64,000 nt of DNA from Clostridiales bacterium. Its GTDB lineage: Bacteria; Bacillota_A; Clostridia; Oscillospirales; Oscillospiraceae. Each line of letters starts with the position of its first letter. Positions within the stretch are counted from its first letter, which is position 1. The stretch covers positions 1 to 64,000 of the forward strand of contig SFKX01000007.1 in assembly GCA_004553625.1 (NCBI GenBank), read 5' to 3'. Positions 16,000 to 23,428 of the stretch are shown here, one piece after another. The position numbers and the translations under genes are program-made. The notes beneath the pieces were generated by a model, which saw only the letters and a program-made list of their open reading frames with translations, had not been told where the DNA came from and ran no database searches.

Positions 16000-16009
16000 A
16001 TGTGCAAAT
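16000..16009 (+). promoter_or_regulatory. Shared 10-mer, candidate AraC operator
   Basis: ATGTGCAAAT here and at 14127-14118 read in the same direction relative to their target operons (transporter and galE). It touches the araC -35 repeat. The rest of the 360-bp intergenic region is AT-rich and holds only the features listed here. Confidence 0.4.
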
Positions 16010-16182
16010 TAACCGATTTTTTCCGCGCGGTCACGACGCAAAATCCAAATTCTCCGCAGAGGTGCGGCAGAACGGCACTTTCGCGTTTTAAACACGTTGC
16101 ACAAAATTAAATATGCGATTTGAGGATTGACGTAAAAATTACACATAAAGCAATAAGTATAAAAAATAGAGCAATTATTTGA

Positions 16183-16210
16183 TTGAATCGCTCTCAGGAA
16201 AGATTATACT
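16183..16210 (+). promoter_or_regulatory. Promoter of the GNB/LNB transporter-phosphorylase operon
   Basis: -35 TTGAAT (16183-16188), 16-bp spacer, -10 TATACT (16205-16210). The weak -35 and short spacer suit an activated promoter. The predicted leader is about 65 nt. Confidence 0.6.
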
Positions 16211-16221
16211 TAAACCAACAG

Positions 16222-16238
16222 GGATGGAAGCGCCATCC
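16222..16238. repeat. Inverted repeat in the transporter leader
   Basis: Perfect GGATGG-AAGCG-CCATCC just after the predicted transcript start. It may be an operator (for example for a repressor acting on sugar genes) or a small leader hairpin. It has no U-run. Confidence 0.45.
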
Positions 16239-16282
16239 ATAGTGTTTAGCGATCCCCGAATTTTGAGAAAAGAGGAATGAAA

Positions 16283-17653
16283 ATGAAGAAACTCCTTGCA
16301 CTCGTACTCGTTTTCATGCTTGCCCTGGGCGTCCTTTCCGCCTGCGGCACGCCCGCCGCTGATACCTCCACGCCCCCCGCTGAGGACAGCACCACTCCGG
16401 ACGACGGCGGCGACGTTGTCGAGCCCGCCGGCTCCATCAAGGTAGCGGCCATCGAGACCGCCTACGGCACTCAGATGTGGACCGACGTCTGCGCGGCCTT
16501 CACCGAGGCCACCGGCATCGAGGTCGAACTCGTCACCGACAAGAACCTTGAGGACGTCATCGGCCCCGCCATGCAGGGCGGCGAGTACCCCGACGTCATC
16601 CACCTGGCCACCGGCCGTGAAGCCGGCCTGACCGAGCAGTTCATCAAGGACAAGAACATTGCCGACATCACCGACGTTCTGTCCATGACCGTCCCTGGTG
16701 AGGACGTCACTGTCAGCGAGAAGATCGCCGGCGGCTTCACCGAGACCAGCCTGACCAACCCCTACGGCGACGGCAAGACCTACCTCGCCCCGATGTTCTA
16801 CTCTCCCTGCGGCCTCTTCTACAACGCCGGCCTCTTTGAGGAAAAGGGTTGGGAAGTCCCCACCACTTGGGACGAGATGTGGGAGCTCGGCGACAAGGCC
16901 CTTGAGGAGGGCATCTACCTCTTCACCTACCCCACCACCGGTTACTTTGACGCTTTCTTCTACGCTCTGATGTACGCCGCCGGCGGCCCCGAGTTCTTCA
17001 ATGAGGCCACCGTCTACACCGAGGGCATCTGGGACAGCGAGGCTGCCACCACCTGCTTCGACATAGTCGAGAAGCTCGCCTCCTACACCAACCCTATCAC
17101 CCCGGCTCAGGCCAACGATCAGGACTTCACCCAGAACCAGCAGCTCGTCCTTGACAACAAGGCCCTGTTCATGCCCAACGGCACCTGGATCGTCGGCGAG
17201 ATGGCCGAGGCTCCCCGCGCCGAAGGCTTCAAGTGGGGCATGACCGCTCTGCCTGCCGTTGAAGAGGGCGGCGACCGCTACAGCTACACCTGGTTCGAGC
17301 AGGCCTGGATCCCGGCCGGCGCTGAGAACATCGACGCCGCCAAGCAGTTCATCGCCTTCCTGTACAGCGATACCGCTTGCGAGATCTTCGCCGCTTCCGG
17401 CGCCATCCAGCCCGTGCTCGGCATAGCCGACACCCTCGAGGGCGACAACCAGCTCTTCTACTCCATCTACGATGACGGCGCGAAGGCCGCCATGGGCAAC
17501 TTCGCCGCTTACAAGTCCGTCGCCGGCCTCGGCACCAACCGCGAGGAGTTCTTCGATCCCGTGAACAGCCTCGTCTCCGGCACTCTGACCCGTGACCAGT
17601 GGGTCGCCGACTGGAAGGCCGCCAGCGATCAGATGAGGGCCAACCTCGCCTGA
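16283..17653 (+). CDS. Sugar ABC transporter substrate-binding lipoprotein (putative GNB/LNB)
   Basis: 456 aa from ATG 16283, placed 6 nt after AGAGGA (ATG 16277 is too close to it). Lipoprotein signal MKKLLALVLVFMLALGVLSA with the acylated Cys at residue 21, then a Thr/Pro/Ala-rich linker and a family-1-type extracellular solute-binding fold. LYNAGLFEEKGWEVPTTWDE-like segments are seen at FYNAGLFEEKGWEVPTTWDE, and aromatic residues (TYPTTGYFDAFFYALMY, YTWFEQAW) suit sugar stacking. Codon use is strongly biased to C-ending codons, suggesting high expression. The context points to galacto-N-biose/lacto-N-biose as ligand. Confidence 0.9.
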   Translation: MKKLLALVLVFMLALGVLSACGTPAADTSTPPAEDSTTPDDGGDVVEPAGSIKVAAIETAYGTQMWTDVCAAFTEATGIEVELVTDKNLEDVIGPAMQGGEYPDVIHLATGREAGLTEQFIKDKNIADITDVLSMTVPGEDVTVSEKIAGGFTETSLTNPYGDGKTYLAPMFYSPCGLFYNAGLFEEKGWEVPTTWDEMWELGDKALEEGIYLFTYPTTGYFDAFFYALMYAAGGPEFFNEATVYTEGIWDSEAATTCFDIVEKLASYTNPITPAQANDQDFTQNQQLVLDNKALFMPNGTWIVGEMAEAPRAEGFKWGMTALPAVEEGGDRYSYTWFEQAWIPAGAENIDAAKQFIAFLYSDTACEIFAASGAIQPVLGIADTLEGDNQLFYSIYDDGAKAAMGNFAAYKSVAGLGTNREEFFDPVNSLVSGTLTRDQWVADWKAASDQMRANLA

Positions 17654-17688
17654 CAGGCAATAGCATCTACATAATACCCTAGGGTTTC

Positions 17689-17722
17689 GGGGGACGTTGA
17701 GCCGCAAGTCTCATCGTCCCCC
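17689..17722 (+). other. Intercistronic mRNA hairpin between binding protein and permeases
   Basis: GGGGGACG/CGTCCCCC and TGAG/CTCA pair around a single T-T mismatch, with an 8-nt loop. No U-run follows, so it is not a classic terminator. Such hairpins commonly protect the 3' end of binding-protein mRNA and so raise its level over the permeases. Confidence 0.7.
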
Positions 17723-17790
17723 TTACCAAATGCGCATTTGCAAAAAGAGAGTTTATCCCCCATCATTCCGCTCGGAAAGGAGCTGAGCAC

Positions 17791-18675
17791 GTGGAAAAGA
17801 ACAAGGGACGCAGCCGTTTCATTGTGCTTTGCGTTGCCCCCGCTGTGATTTTGTTCGTCATCTTCATGATTATCCCCACGCTGAACGTGTTCCGTATGTC
17901 TCTGTTTGAGCGTGGAGCCTATTCGCCCACCGAGACCTTTGTGGCCTTTGAAAACTTCAAGGCGCTCGTTAACGACTCCAATTTCATCCGCGCTATGCAG
18001 AACACCATTCTGCTGATCGTGGTAGTTACAATGATTACCTTCGCGTTGGCGCTCGTTTTTGCAGGTATACTCACCCGCGAGAACATCAAAGGCAAGGAGC
18101 TGCTGCGCGTTATCTTCTACATACCGAACATTCTCTCCATCGTCGTCATATCCGGTATCTTCTCCGCCATCTACAAGCCCGAAAACGGCATGCTCAACAG
18201 CCTGCTTTCCATGATAAGCGGGCATGAGGTCTCAACCCTCTGGAAGGGCGAAGACCTTGTCATGCTCAGCCTTATCATCGCAATGGTCTGGCAGGCCATA
18301 GGCTACTACATGGTCATGTACATGGCCTCTATGGCCGCTGTTCCGCAGAGCCTCTACGAGTCTGCGGGCCTCGACGGCGCGGGCAGGGTGAAGCAGTTCT
18401 TCCAGATCACCATTCCCCTCATCTGGACCAACATTCGCACTACCCTGACCTTCTTCATCATTTCGACCATCAACATGGCCTTCCTGTTCGTCAAGGCCAT
18501 GACCAGCGGCGGCCCGAACGGCGCTTCCGAAGTTGCGCTGTCCTATATGTACGGGCAGAAGGACGCCGGCCTTTACGGCTATTCAATGGCCATCGGCGTT
18601 GTGATCTTCCTCTTCTCCTTCCTGCTCTCCGCGCTGGTGAACAAGGTCACGAAGCGTACGCCGCTTGAATTCTGA
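17791..18675 (+). CDS. Sugar ABC transporter permease (MalF/LacF type)
   Basis: 294 aa, six membrane helices. The binding-protein-dependent transport EAA loop is visible in ESAGLDGAGRVKQFFQITIP near residues 190-210, which docks on the ATPase. Starts at GTG 17791 behind GGAAAGGAGC. Forms a heterodimer with the next gene product. No ATPase gene is in the locus, so a shared MsmK/UgpC-type ATPase elsewhere is expected. Confidence 0.92.
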   Translation: MEKNKGRSRFIVLCVAPAVILFVIFMIIPTLNVFRMSLFERGAYSPTETFVAFENFKALVNDSNFIRAMQNTILLIVVVTMITFALALVFAGILTRENIKGKELLRVIFYIPNILSIVVISGIFSAIYKPENGMLNSLLSMISGHEVSTLWKGEDLVMLSLIIAMVWQAIGYYMVMYMASMAAVPQSLYESAGLDGAGRVKQFFQITIPLIWTNIRTTLTFFIISTINMAFLFVKAMTSGGPNGASEVALSYMYGQKDAGLYGYSMAIGVVIFLFSFLLSALVNKVTKRTPLEF

Positions 18676-18689
18676 AGGGAGGCGATGAT

Positions 18690-19589
18690 ATGGAAAAGAC
18701 TGAAAAAGTCCGCAAGGGCAACTCCGGCGAGAAACTTTATAAGGCGTTTATCTATATCGTCCTCATCCTTCTTGCTGTCAGCATTGTAGTCCCCGTCGCC
18801 TGGGTGTTTATGGCCTCCATAAAGCAGAACAGCGAGTTCTACGGTAACCCCTGGTCACTGCCTCTGGGCTTTTACTGGCAGAACTTTGTGGACGCCTGGG
18901 AAACCGCGAAGATGGGCGATTACATGCTCAACTCCGTGTTTGTCACTGCGCTCTCGCTGCTCATTCTCCTGGTTGTTGCGCTTCCCGCGTCCTACTGCCT
19001 GTCCAGGTTCAAGTTCGTCGGCAGCAAGTTCCTAAACACCGCGTTCATGGCCGGCCTGTTCATCAACGTCAACTATATCGTCGTGCCCATCTTCCTCATG
19101 CTGCGCGACGGCGACACCTGGCTCAAGAGCGTGTTCGGCAGCGGTTTCCTGCTCAATAACCTCGTGGTACTCTCCATAGTCTACGCCGCAACGGCCCTGC
19201 CCTTCACCATCTACCTGCTCTCCGGCTATTTCGCAACGCTGGCGCACGACTACGAGGAGGCCGCTTACATAGACGGCGCCGGCTACGGCCGCACGATGGT
19301 GAGCATCATCTTCCCCATGGCCCAGCCCTCCATCGTGACCATCATTCTCTTCAACTTCCTCTCCTTCTGGAATGAGTACATCATCTCCATGACCCTCATG
19401 AGCTCGGCCACCGGCGCAAAGACGCTGCCTGTCGGCCTCCTGAACCTGATGCAGGCGCAGCAGTCCGCGGCGCAGTACGGCACGATGTATGCCGGCCTCG
19501 TCATGGTCATGCTGCCGACGTTGATACTCTATATCTGCGTGCAGAAGAAGCTCATCCAGGGCATGACCGTCGGCGGACTGAAAGGTTAA
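18690..19589 (+). CDS. Sugar ABC transporter permease (MalG/LacG type)
   Basis: 299 aa with six membrane helices and the EAA loop EEAAYIDGAGYGRTMVSIIF. Typical carbohydrate-uptake family 1 partner permease. It lies 14 bp after the first permease, with GGGAGG before its ATG. The predicted transport substrate is the beta-1,3 disaccharide cleaved by the downstream phosphorylase. Confidence 0.92.
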   Translation: MEKTEKVRKGNSGEKLYKAFIYIVLILLAVSIVVPVAWVFMASIKQNSEFYGNPWSLPLGFYWQNFVDAWETAKMGDYMLNSVFVTALSLLILLVVALPASYCLSRFKFVGSKFLNTAFMAGLFINVNYIVVPIFLMLRDGDTWLKSVFGSGFLLNNLVVLSIVYAATALPFTIYLLSGYFATLAHDYEEAAYIDGAGYGRTMVSIIFPMAQPSIVTIILFNFLSFWNEYIISMTLMSSATGAKTLPVGLLNLMQAQQSAAQYGTMYAGLVMVMLPTLILYICVQKKLIQGMTVGGLKG

Positions 19590-19598
19590 GGTGCGGAT

Positions 19599-19802
19599 AT
19601 GAAATTCTGGAAAGAACATATGGCGCTCAGGTCCCTGCTGATACTCATCTTCACCGTTGTGGGTCTCGGCATGGTCATCTATGGCTGGAGCATGACCGGG
19701 AAGATGGCCGGGCTCATCATTATGATAGTCGGCGTCATCCTTCTGCTGACTGCGCTGCTGGTTTACAACAAGCCCTTCGAGGACCCCAAGACTCGTAAAT
19801 AA
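19599..19802 (+). CDS. 67-aa two-helix membrane protein in the GNB/LNB operon
   Basis: MKFWKEHMALRSLLILIFTV begins the first helix (residues about 10-30) and GKMAGLIIMIVGVILLL the second (about 35-55), with a charged tail ending NKPFEDPKTRK. It resembles small proteins (DUF6903-like, from memory) found beside GH112 genes. It sits 9 bp after the permease and 12 bp before the phosphorylase, so it is surely cotranscribed. A role as a transporter accessory or a scaffold holding the phosphorylase at the membrane is speculation. Confidence 0.75.
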   Translation: MKFWKEHMALRSLLILIFTVVGLGMVIYGWSMTGKMAGLIIMIVGVILLLTALLVYNKPFEDPKTRK

Positions 19803-19814
19803 AAGGAGAATATA

Positions 19815-21986
19815 ATGAGCGAAAGTGAACTCAAGAGAGGCCGCGTAACGATCCCAACGGACGTTGACGTCGTGCCTGAGACCATGGAATTGCTCAAGCG
19901 CTGGGGCGCCGACGCCATCCGTGACTGTGACGGCACCGATTACCCCGAAGAGCTCAAATCCGTAGACGCAAAGGTCTATTCCACCTACTACACCACCCGT
20001 AAGGACAACGCCTGGGCCAAGGCCAACCCCGACGAGGTGCAGCAGTGCTATATCTCCACCGGCTTCAAGACCGCTTCCGGCGGCGAGCTGCGTATAGAGC
20101 TGATGCAGGGCGTCAGCCGCGAGCTCATGCAGGTCAACACCCGCGACGACATCAAGCGTTGGTGGGAGGTCATGGACCGCACGCTCGGCGTGCCGGTGGC
20201 GCCCGAGAAGTGGAGCTACGACGAGGCTTCCGGCTGCGTCGTCATCCCCGAGCCGGCCGCGTTCCACGACTACTCCGTAAGCTTCCTCGCCTACCTCATC
20301 TGGGACCCGGTGCACATGTACAACGCCGTCACCAACGGCTGGACTAACTTCGAGCACCAGATCACCTTTGACGTCAGGCAGCCCAAGACCCACAAGTTCA
20401 CCATGGAGCGCCTGCGCAAGTTCATCGCCGAGCACCCCTACGTGAACGTCATCCGCTATACGACCTTCTTCCACCAGTTCACGCTGGTGTTCGACGAGCT
20501 CAAGCGCGAGAAATACGTTGACTGGTACGGCTATTCGGCCAGCGTCAGCCCCTTCATACTCGAGCAGTTCGAGAAGGAAGTCGGCTACAAGTTCCGCCCC
20601 GAGTATATCATCGACCAGGGCTACTACAACAACCAGTACCGCGTGCCGTCGAAGGAGTTCAAGGACTTCATGGCTTTCCAGCGCCGCGAGGTCGCCAAGC
20701 TCGCCAAGGAAATGGTAGACATCACCCACGAGCTGGGTAAAGAGGCCATGATGTTCCTGGGCGACCACTGGATAGGCACCGAGCCGTACATGGACGAGTT
20801 CAAGACCATCGGCCTCGACGCCGTGGTCGGCAGCGTGGGCAACGGCTCGACTCTCAGGCTCATCTCGGACATCCCCGGCGTGAAGTACACCGAGGGCCGC
20901 TTCCTGCCCTACTTCTTCCCGGACACCTTTCACGAGGGCGGCGACCCCGTGCGCGAGGCCAAGGAGAACTGGGTCACGGCCCGCCGCGCCATCCTGCGCA
21001 AGCCCATCGACCGCATCGGCTACGGCGGGTATCTCAAGCTCGCCTGTGAGTTCCCCGAGTTCCTCGATTACGTCCAGTCCGTCTGCGACGAGTTCCGCGA
21101 GCTCTATGAGAACATCAAGGGTACCACGCCCTACTGCGTCAAGACCGTGGCGGTGCTCAATTCCTGGGGCAAGGCCCGTTCCTGGGGCTGCCACATGGTG
21201 CACCACGCTCTCTACCAGAAGCAAAACTACAGCTACGCCGGCGTCATCGAGGCACTGTCCGGCGCTCCGTTTGACGTGAAGTTCATCAGCTTCGACGATA
21301 TCAAGGCCGACCCCGACGTGCTCAAGGGCATTGACGTCATCATAAACGTCGGCGACGGCGACACGGCCCACACCGGCGGCGCCATCTGGGAGGACCCTGA
21401 GATTTCCTCGGCAATAAAGTCCTTTGTCTGGAACGGCGGCGGCCTCATAGGCGTCGGCGAGCCCAGCGGCCACCAGTACCAGGGCAGGTTCATCCAGCTG
21501 GCCCAGGTGCTGGGCGTCGAGAAGGAGACGGGCTTCACACTCGGCTACGACAAGTATAACTGGGACGAGCACCCGGGTCACTTCATCCTGGCCGACTGCA
21601 CCAAGGAAGTAGATTTCGGCGAGGGCAAGAAGAGCATGTACGCCCTGCCCGGGACTGAGATACTCGTCCAGCGCGAGAAGGAAGTCCAGCTCGCCGCTAA
21701 CGGCTTCGGTGAGGGCCGCGGCGTCTACATCAGCGGCCTGCCCTACAGCTTCGAGAACAGCCGCCTGCTCTACCGCGCCATCCTCTGGGCCGCGCACGAC
21801 GAGGCCGACCTGCACAAGTGGTTCTCCACGAACTTCAACGTCGAGGTCCACGCCTTCGTGAAAAACGGCAAGTACTGCGTCGTAAACAACACCTATGAGC
21901 CGCAGAGCACCACCGTCTACACCGGCGACGGATCCAGCTTCGACCTCAGCCTCGACGCCAACGAGATACGCTGGTACGAGATCTGA
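19815..21986 (+). CDS. lnpA: 1,3-beta-galactosyl-N-acetylhexosamine phosphorylase (GH112)
   Basis: 723 aa, full length for GH112. Splits galacto-N-biose (Gal-beta1,3-GalNAc) and lacto-N-biose (Gal-beta1,3-GlcNAc) with phosphate into galactose-1-phosphate and the free amino sugar, in the cytoplasm. The N-terminal TIM-barrel-like domain contains AIRDCDGTDYPEELKSVDAK and MFLGDHWIGTEPYMDEF; the Asp near residue 317 is where I would place the general acid described in the Bifidobacterium longum enzyme (recalled, not aligned). The C-terminal half has a glutamine-amidotransferase-like domain (VIINVGDGDTAHTGGAIWED, GGGLIGVGEPSGHQ) and a final beta domain. No signal peptide. AAAGGAGA precedes the ATG. 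D-galactosyl-L-rhamnose phosphorylases share the family, but the NahK/GalE neighbours favour GNB/LNB. Confidence 0.93.
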   Translation: MSESELKRGRVTIPTDVDVVPETMELLKRWGADAIRDCDGTDYPEELKSVDAKVYSTYYTTRKDNAWAKANPDEVQQCYISTGFKTASGGELRIELMQGVSRELMQVNTRDDIKRWWEVMDRTLGVPVAPEKWSYDEASGCVVIPEPAAFHDYSVSFLAYLIWDPVHMYNAVTNGWTNFEHQITFDVRQPKTHKFTMERLRKFIAEHPYVNVIRYTTFFHQFTLVFDELKREKYVDWYGYSASVSPFILEQFEKEVGYKFRPEYIIDQGYYNNQYRVPSKEFKDFMAFQRREVAKLAKEMVDITHELGKEAMMFLGDHWIGTEPYMDEFKTIGLDAVVGSVGNGSTLRLISDIPGVKYTEGRFLPYFFPDTFHEGGDPVREAKENWVTARRAILRKPIDRIGYGGYLKLACEFPEFLDYVQSVCDEFRELYENIKGTTPYCVKTVAVLNSWGKARSWGCHMVHHALYQKQNYSYAGVIEALSGAPFDVKFISFDDIKADPDVLKGIDVIINVGDGDTAHTGGAIWEDPEISSAIKSFVWNGGGLIGVGEPSGHQYQGRFIQLAQVLGVEKETGFTLGYDKYNWDEHPGHFILADCTKEVDFGEGKKSMYALPGTEILVQREKEVQLAANGFGEGRGVYISGLPYSFENSRLLYRAILWAAHDEADLHKWFSTNFNVEVHAFVKNGKYCVVNNTYEPQSTTVYTGDGSSFDLSLDANEIRWYEI

Positions 21987-22000
21987 CAGCACAACAAGTA

Positions 22001-22030
22001 AAGCAGCCGCCCGGCGGGACGGCTGCTTTT
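22001..22030 (+). terminator. Terminator of the GNB/LNB transporter-phosphorylase operon
   Basis: 9-bp stem AAGCAGCCG / CGGCTGCTT with a 10-nt loop followed by TTGCTTTT, 15 bp after the phosphorylase stop. Confidence 0.88.
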
Positions 22031-22056
22031 GCTTTTCGTCGCTTTGCCGGATTTGG

Positions 22057-22075
22057 TGTGGTATATTTCGCACAT
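22057..22075 (+). repeat. 19-bp direct repeat, copy 1 (candidate operator)
   Basis: TGTGGTATATTTCGCACAT ends 7 bp before the -35 of the membrane protein/XRE promoter. An identical copy begins 68 bp further on. Confidence 0.8.
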
Positions 22076-22082
22076 ACGTCAA

Positions 22083-22112
22083 TTGACGCGCCGTGTCGGC
22101 GTAGTGTATACT
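22083..22112 (+). promoter_or_regulatory. Promoter of the membrane protein/XRE regulator operon
   Basis: -35 TTGACG (22083-22088), 18-bp spacer, -10 TATACT (22107-22112). It is bracketed by the two 19-bp repeats, one just upstream and one over the start of the transcript. Confidence 0.75.
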
Positions 22113-22124
22113 GTACTCAGGTGA

Positions 22125-22143
22125 TGTGGTATATTTCGCACAT
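22125..22143 (+). repeat. 19-bp direct repeat, copy 2 (candidate operator)
   Basis: Identical to 22057-22075 and located about +6 to +24 of the predicted transcript, where a bound repressor would block RNA polymerase. Confidence 0.8.
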
Positions 22144-22170
22144 CGCACTTTGGAGTAAGGAGGACTTGGC

Positions 22171-22569
22171 GTGAAAACTGTGTATGTCGGCTTGGTGAGC
22201 GACATTATTGTTGCGCTTTATATCACGCTTATCTTTTTTCTGAATGGCATTTTGAAGCTAGATACGACGTGGCTGCGGTACCTCTATCTGCTTTTTACCA
22301 TTGCGCTCATAGTGGTGGTTATCAAAAATCACCGGGCCATAAAGCGCAACGAGGACGAGATGGTCAAGGCCCTGATGGGGAAAATCGACTCGAAACTCCT
22401 GCGTTCCTGGGAGTTCTTCATTATGGTCATTGCACTTGTCTTTGCGTTAATCCCCGCCATACGGGGCGAAATGGCGTGGGTGTATTTTTTGACCTTCATT
22501 TGCCTTTGGCAGCTCATTGTGTTTGTCGCGCGCCTGCTGATGTTTTGGTACCATGACCGGGTGAAATGA
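22171..22569 (+). CDS. Small four-helix membrane protein, paired with XRE regulator
   Basis: 132 aa from GTG 22171, with AAGGAGG 6 nt upstream. Four hydrophobic helices (residues about 5-25, 35-52, 80-97, 102-122) separated by a charged cytoplasmic loop (HRAIKRNEDEMVKALMGK). It resembles the DUF2178-like membrane proteins that accompany small Cro/CI regulators in Firmicutes. Function unknown. Its stop overlaps the regulator start in ATGA, so the two are translationally coupled. Confidence 0.75.
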   Translation: MKTVYVGLVSDIIVALYITLIFFLNGILKLDTTWLRYLYLLFTIALIVVVIKNHRAIKRNEDEMVKALMGKIDSKLLRSWEFFIMVIALVFALIPAIRGEMAWVYFLTFICLWQLIVFVARLLMFWYHDRVK

Positions 22570-22778
22570 TGGAAGACGACGTTCTGCTCAAAAACCGCAT
22601 ACCGGAGCACAGGGAACGCCTTGGCCTCACGCAGCAGGCACTGGCCGACGCCGTCGGCGTGCGGAGAGAGACAATAGTGAACCTCGAGCGCGGTCGCTAC
22701 AACCCCTCGCTAAAGCTGGCGCTCAAGATTTGCTCGGCGCTCGGTGCCGAGGTGGAGGACGTATTCTGGCTGGAATAG
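22566..22778 (+). CDS. XRE-family (Cro/CI type) transcriptional regulator, 70 aa
   Basis: Single helix-turn-helix domain with almost no extra sequence: HRERLGLTQQALADAVGVRR then ETIVNLERGRYNPSLKLALK, ending in AEVEDVFWLE, the usual YozG-like C-terminus. No ligand domain. It starts within the stop of the membrane protein gene. The repeat-flanked promoter ahead of the pair suggests autoregulation by this protein. Confidence 0.88.
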   Translation: MMEDDVLLKNRIPEHRERLGLTQQALADAVGVRRETIVNLERGRYNPSLKLALKICSALGAEVEDVFWLE

Positions 22779-22813
22779 AGAGCAAGCTCCAGTTCAAAAC
22801 TCCCAGTTTTTAA

Positions 22814-22842
22814 TTGCATTCACTTACATTTGCAGTTATAAT
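22814..22842 (+). promoter_or_regulatory. Promoter of the small anchored protein
   Basis: -35 TTGCAT (22814-22819), 17-bp spacer, -10 TATAAT (22837-22842). Confidence 0.75.
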
Positions 22843-22874
22843 GTGGGTAGAGCAACGTGAAGGAGGCGGCACAC

Positions 22875-23282
22875 ATGAACTTTAAAAAGATATTCTTCCT
22901 TGCAGCCTCTGTCGCGCTGCTGGCAGTCGTTGTGGTCGCGGCTGTTTCGTTCTTTACACCCGGCCGGGAGCTGTGGGCAGATACCGCTGTGTTTTCGGAG
23001 CTCGGCCCCGGCGCAGAAGCTGCATTTCCCGGCTTTATCAGTGTCACGGAGGACACGCGCGAGGTGCAGTATGTGCTCAGCTACGGCAGCTCCGGCCTGG
23101 ACGTCGAGTTCGGGCTGAGAGCCGAGGACGGCGAGGAGTACTTCGTCTCCGCCAGCGGAGGAGGCGGCAGCGGAGTTATAGACGGCGTGCCTGCCGGCTA
23201 CTACGAGCTGTTCGTTCGGAATGCAAGCAGTTATCCCCAGAACGTCACTGGTTCTGTCGGTATCATACTCAGCGGTAAATAA
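22875..23282 (+). CDS. Small membrane-anchored extracytoplasmic protein, unknown function
   Basis: 135 aa from ATG 22875 with AAGGAGG 8 nt upstream (the in-frame GTG 22857 precedes that site). An N-terminal helix MNFKKIFFLAASVALLAVVV serves as signal-anchor. The mature part (residues about 35-135) is beta-rich with SASGGGGSGVIDGVPAGYYE and ends in NVTGSVGIILSG. The pattern of a small beta sandwich suggests a surface or stress protein. No Cys for lipidation. Monocistronic. Confidence 0.7.
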   Translation: MNFKKIFFLAASVALLAVVVVAAVSFFTPGRELWADTAVFSELGPGAEAAFPGFISVTEDTREVQYVLSYGSSGLDVEFGLRAEDGEEYFVSASGGGGSGVIDGVPAGYYELFVRNASSYPQNVTGSVGIILSGK

Positions 23283-23292
23283 CGATCTCCGC

Positions 23293-23325
23293 ATGGACGT
23301 CCGGCACGGCCGGGCGTCCATTTTT
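23293..23325 (+). terminator. Intrinsic terminator
   Basis: ATGGACG-T-CCGGC pairs with GCCGG-G-CGTCCAT, followed by TTTTT. It separates the small anchored protein from ppx. Confidence 0.85.
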
Positions 23326-23428
23326 CCAGCCTGTTTACAGTAATTTTACGAAAAATTCGAGCAAATATTATATGCGCGGACTATCATACTATATATTGCT
23401 TATATTGCTCAAAACGGGGGTCATTCAT

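Noticed and set aside
17677..17686. ACCCTAGGGT palindrome as an operator
   Set aside because: It lies after the binding-protein stop and next to a hairpin, not near a promoter; likely incidental.
22057..22143. CRISPR-like pair of direct repeats
   Set aside because: Only two copies, with a promoter rather than a spacer between them, and no cas genes; operators fit better.
19032..22205. 1057-codon open frame on the minus strand across the second permease and phosphorylase
   Set aside because: It is a mirror of GC-rich, C-ending codons in the real plus-strand genes; it has no ribosome binding site and a low-complexity Val/Ala/Asp/His composition, and it opposes well-recognised proteins.
23372..23428. 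N-terminal extension of Ppx to ATG 23372
   Set aside because: It adds a hydrophobic stretch atypical for a cytoplasmic phosphatase and lacks a ribosome binding site; TTG 23429 has one.
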